A stretch of DNA of 7,255 nucleotides from an uncultured Prevotellaceae bacterium (GTDB lineage Bacteria > Bacteroidota > Bacteroidia > Bacteroidales > Muribaculaceae): the NCBI GenBank assembly GCA_937904375.1, contig CALDIG010000074.1:1-7255 (forward strand), in the 5' to 3' direction. Position 1 is the stretch's first letter; each line of letters opens with the position of its first letter. The position numbers were made by a program, and so were the translations under genes. Under the pieces are notes generated by a model that was given only the letters and a program-made list of their open reading frames with translations, made no database searches and was not told the DNA's origin. Positions 4,651 through 7,255 of the stretch are shown piece by piece.

Positions 4651-7080
4651 ATGAAAACTGCCGACCGGTCATCACGCAACCGCACGATAATCAAGTGGAT
4701 GTGGAGGTCACTGCTCCTCTTCTTCGCCGGATTATTCGTGCTGTTTTTCCTTATCTACAACGGCATCATAGGTTATATGCCGCCCATCGACGAGCTACGC
4801 AACCCTGCCGACAACTTCGCCTCGACGATGTACACCGCCGACGGCGTGGAGATGGGAAAAATATTCCAGAGCAACGGAAACAGATATTATGTGGAGTTTG
4901 ACCAAATCTCGCCATACCTCAAAGACGCGCTCATCGCCATCGAGGACGAGCGCTACTACGACCACGCCGGCGTTGACGCCACAGCGATTGGACGCTCGAT
5001 CATCAAGCGCATCATCATGGGGCAGAAGGAGGCAGGCGGCGGCAGCACCATCACCCAGCAGCTCGCCAAGCAGCTCTACACCCCCTCGTCGAAGAACATC
5101 CTCGAGCGCGCCATGCAGAAGCCCATCGAGTGGGTTATCGCCATGAAGATCGAGCGCTACTACACCAAAGACGAGATAATGCAGATGTACTTCAACCAGT
5201 TTGACTTCCTCAACAACGCTGTGGGCATCAAGAGCGCTTGCTATGTGTACTTCGGCAAGAACTCGCCCAGCGAGCTCAACGTCCAGGAGGCGGCACTGCT
5301 GGTGGGAATGTGTAAGAACCCTGCCCTCTATAACCCCATCCCCGAATCCAACCGCGCAAGAGCCAAGGAGCGCCGAAACCTGGTGCTTCAAAAGATGTAT
5401 GAGGCAGGATTTCTCACAAAAGCCGACTGCGAGCGGGCACAGAGCACCGAAATCATGCTCGCCTACCATCCAGTAACCCACAACGAAGGCTTCGCGCCCT
5501 ACGCCCGAGAGGAAATAGTGCGCATGATGATGGCGACAAAACCCGTCTATAGAAACTATCCCGCATGGAACAAACAGGCCTTCTACGCCGACTCGGCACA
5601 GTGGGTCGACAACCCCCTCTATGGCTGGTGCAACAAGAACTACAAAGCCGACGGCAAGCCCTATAACATCTACACCGACGGTCTTAAAATCTACACCACC
5701 ATCGACAGCAAGATGCAGCAGTATGCCGAAGAAGCCGTCAAGGAGCACATGACCTATCTGCAAGGCGTCTTCTGGTCGGAGCATGGCATCAACTCGGGCG
5801 AGACCGGCAACAAAGACCCATACACCACCAGCCGCAGCGAGCTGCCGCAGTCGGTGAAGGACCGCCTCATCCGCAATGCCATTGTCAATTCCACACGCTA
5901 TAAGACCCTAAAGGCGCAAGGCAAGAGCGAGAACGAGATAATGGAGAACTTCAACACCAAGCAGCACATCTCCGTCTTTGACCTCAAGAACGGAGAGAGA
6001 GAAGTATTCCTCTCACCGCTCGACTCGCTGCTGTTCACCAAGAGCATCTTGCGATGTGGCATGATGTCGATGGACGCCACTACCGGCGAAGTGAAAGCCT
6101 ACGTTGGCGGTCCCGACTACGACCACTTCTCCTACGACATGGTGTCGGTGGGACGACGACAGATTGGTTCCACTATGAAGCCCTACCTCTACTCACTCGC
6201 CATGGAATGTGGATACAACCCCTGCGACCTCATCTCTAATGAGAGAATCACCATTGGCGGGTGGAGCCCGCGCGGCGGCGGCGGCGGTGGTATGCTCACT
6301 CTCAAGCAGGCCCTCACCACGTCTAACAACACCTGCTCGGCACGACTTATCGACCTGCTCAAGCCCACCAACCTGGTGACAATGCTGCACAACTACGGCC
6401 TCACCAACGACTTCGACACCGTGGCACCCTTGTGCCTTGGACCCTGCGAGGTGTCGGTACGCCAGCAGGTAAGCGCCTACTCTGTATTTGCCAACCATGG
6501 GGTGCGAAGCGACCCAATATTTGTATCGCGCATCTGCGACAGCCACGGCAATGTGCTGGCAGAGTTCACGCCTCGACAGAAGGAGGTGCTCTGCGAAGAC
6601 TCCTACCTTAAAATGCTTACCATGCTCGAGAGCGTTATCAACAACGGTACAGGACGACGAGTGCGCACCTACGTCAACAATATCGAGATGGGCGGCAAGA
6701 CAGGTACAAGCAACAACAACAGCGACGGATGGTTCATGGGATTCACACCGCAACTCGTGACAGGAGTGTGGGTTGGCGGTGAGGAACGATACATTCGTTT
6801 CTATAATGGAGGCATCGGTCAAGGTGCAGGACAAGCACTACCCATCTGGGGACTGTTCATGAAAAAGGTGCTCGCCGACGACTCCAACCCCTACTCAAGC
6901 GACGCCTCATTTAAGGTTCCCAGCGACTACGACTTCTGCTACCGTGAGCGAGGCATAGCACAACGCATCGAGGGCGGAGGCAGCCGACGGTCATCATCAG
7001 GTGGCGGTGGAGGAGGCGGCGAACAGCAGTCGCGCGACGACACCCACCAGGCCGAGGCAATGAAGGGTGTATTTGACTAA
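4651..7080 (+). CDS. mrcA: Bifunctional class A penicillin-binding protein (PBP1A-like)
   Basis: This 809-residue enzyme polymerises lipid II into glycan strands and cross-links their peptides in the periplasm. A short basic cytoplasmic tail (1-14) is followed by one membrane anchor (about 15-39). The GT51 glycosyltransferase domain (about 70-245) has IAIEDERYYDHAGVD with catalytic E98, GGSTITQQLAKQL (130-142) and KPIEWVIAMKIE with the second glutamate E160. The transpeptidase domain (about 450-740) has the serine motif S507-T-M-K510, S558-N-N560 and K683-T-G-T686. All catalytic motifs are intact, so both activities should be present. Oddities are a run of six glycines (542-547) just before the SxN motif, where relatives have a longer loop, and a Gly/Ser/Arg-rich tail with seven glycines (784-790). 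It is transcribed alone from its own promoter. The symbol follows common PBP1A naming; strict orthology to E. coli mrcA is not shown. Confidence 0.95.
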   Translation: MKTADRSSRNRTIIKWMWRSLLLFFAGLFVLFFLIYNGIIGYMPPIDELRNPADNFASTMYTADGVEMGKIFQSNGNRYYVEFDQISPYLKDALIAIEDERYYDHAGVDATAIGRSIIKRIIMGQKEAGGGSTITQQLAKQLYTPSSKNILERAMQKPIEWVIAMKIERYYTKDEIMQMYFNQFDFLNNAVGIKSACYVYFGKNSPSELNVQEAALLVGMCKNPALYNPIPESNRARAKERRNLVLQKMYEAGFLTKADCERAQSTEIMLAYHPVTHNEGFAPYAREEIVRMMMATKPVYRNYPAWNKQAFYADSAQWVDNPLYGWCNKNYKADGKPYNIYTDGLKIYTTIDSKMQQYAEEAVKEHMTYLQGVFWSEHGINSGETGNKDPYTTSRSELPQSVKDRLIRNAIVNSTRYKTLKAQGKSENEIMENFNTKQHISVFDLKNGEREVFLSPLDSLLFTKSILRCGMMSMDATTGEVKAYVGGPDYDHFSYDMVSVGRRQIGSTMKPYLYSLAMECGYNPCDLISNERITIGGWSPRGGGGGGMLTLKQALTTSNNTCSARLIDLLKPTNLVTMLHNYGLTNDFDTVAPLCLGPCEVSVRQQVSAYSVFANHGVRSDPIFVSRICDSHGNVLAEFTPRQKEVLCEDSYLKMLTMLESVINNGTGRRVRTYVNNIEMGGKTGTSNNNSDGWFMGFTPQLVTGVWVGGEERYIRFYNGGIGQGAGQALPIWGLFMKKVLADDSNPYSSDASFKVPSDYDFCYRERGIAQRIEGGGSRRSSSGGGGGGGEQQSRDDTHQAEAMKGVFD

Positions 7081-7087
7081 CGAAAGC

Positions 7088-7163
7088 ATATAGCCAAAGC
7101 TATATTTAGTGGCATTTTTGTTAAAGTTTGTTTATTCTTTAGCCGAAATGCCACTAAAATTTT
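7088..7163 (+). terminator. Double-hairpin terminator after the PBP gene
   Basis: Hairpin one is ATATAGC (7088-7094) with GCTATAT (7099-7105) around a 4-nt CAAA loop. Hairpin two is a perfect 13-bp stem, TTTAGTGGCATTT (7105-7117) with AAATGCCACTAAA (7146-7158), followed by ATTTT. The T-tract is short, so termination may be only partial. It overlaps the -33 element of the tRNA promoter. Confidence 0.65.
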
Positions 7164-7191
7164 GCCAGTTTCAGAAAAGGCAGTACTTTTG
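7161..7191 (+). promoter_or_regulatory. Strong Bacteroidetes-type promoter of initiator tRNA
   Basis: TTTG (7161-7164), 19 nt, then TACTTTTG (7184-7191) is a perfect match to the phylum consensus. The expected start near 7198 leaves only about 5 nt before the mature tRNA, as is common for stable RNA genes. Confidence 0.82.
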
Positions 7192-7202
7192 CACACGCAA
7201 AT

Positions 7203-7255
7203 CGCGGGGTGGAGCAGTGGTAGCTCGTTGGGCTCATAACCCAGAGGTCGTTGGT
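7203..7255 (+). tRNA. Initiator tRNA-fMet (CAT anticodon), 3' part outside window
   Basis: From C7203 the sequence follows bacterial tRNA-fMet: acceptor CGCGGGG, D-arm GAGC/GCTC around AGTGGTA, and an anticodon stem-loop with CAT at 7235-7237. Initiator hallmarks are visible: C at position 1 (for the C1xA72 mismatch) and three G-C pairs (GGG/CCC) flanking the anticodon loop. The window ends in the T-arm, so about 20 nt including the acceptor 3' strand are missing. Confidence 0.93.

Noticed and set aside
4795..5784. 329-codon minus-strand frame inside the PBP gene
   Set aside because: The plus strand encodes intact GT51 motifs across the same bases. A long antisense frame is expected in GC-rich coding sequence.

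Overview
The window reads as a piece of a Bacteroidota chromosome, most likely order Bacteroidales. Four promoters fit the Bacteroidetes pattern (a TTTG-like element, about 19-20 nt, then TAnnTTTG), most starts lack a Shine-Dalgarno, intergenic DNA is very AT-rich beside GC-rich genes, and the malate dehydrogenase and class A PBP look Bacteroidales-like. I cannot name family or genus. Nothing suggests a mobile element: no transposase, integrase or attachment repeat.

Layout. 1-1254 (minus): the N-terminal 418 codons of an exported two-domain enzyme, a class A PAP2 phosphatase followed by a VanX/DdpX-type D-Ala-D-Ala dipeptidase, cut by the window edge. 1267-1317: an intrinsic terminator for mdh, only 12 nt before the start of that fusion gene. 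1336-2328 (minus): mdh, with its own promoter at 2385-2415. 2519-3631 (minus): a two-gene unit of a membrane-anchored small protein of unknown function and a YiiX-like permuted papain-fold lipoprotein, with a promoter at 3662-3693. 3700-3801: an intrinsic terminator and a degenerate heptamer-repeat/inverted-repeat block. 3808-4239 (minus): a small heat-shock protein (Hsp20). 4240-4650: a 411-nt divergent control region. 4651-7080 (plus): a bifunctional class A penicillin-binding protein. 7081-7202: a double-hairpin terminator running into a strong promoter. 7203 to the edge: the 5' part of initiator tRNA-fMet.

Themes. Three genes act outside the cytoplasmic membrane on the wall or its precursors, or plausibly do: the PAP2-VanX fusion, the PBP and possibly the YiiX-like lipoprotein. 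They are in separate transcription units and are not a resistance cluster.

The most notable signal is regulatory. The Hsp20 gene has a textbook sigma-54 (-24/-12) promoter, TGGCAC-N5-TTGC, preceded at about -50 to -135 by a cluster of TGTCA half-sites forming two inverted repeats. This resembles an enhancer for a sigma-54 activator and suggests a dedicated stress circuit for this chaperone. Next is the PAP2-VanX domain fusion. Two different heptamer-periodic repeats, and glycine tracts in the PBP, are smaller points.
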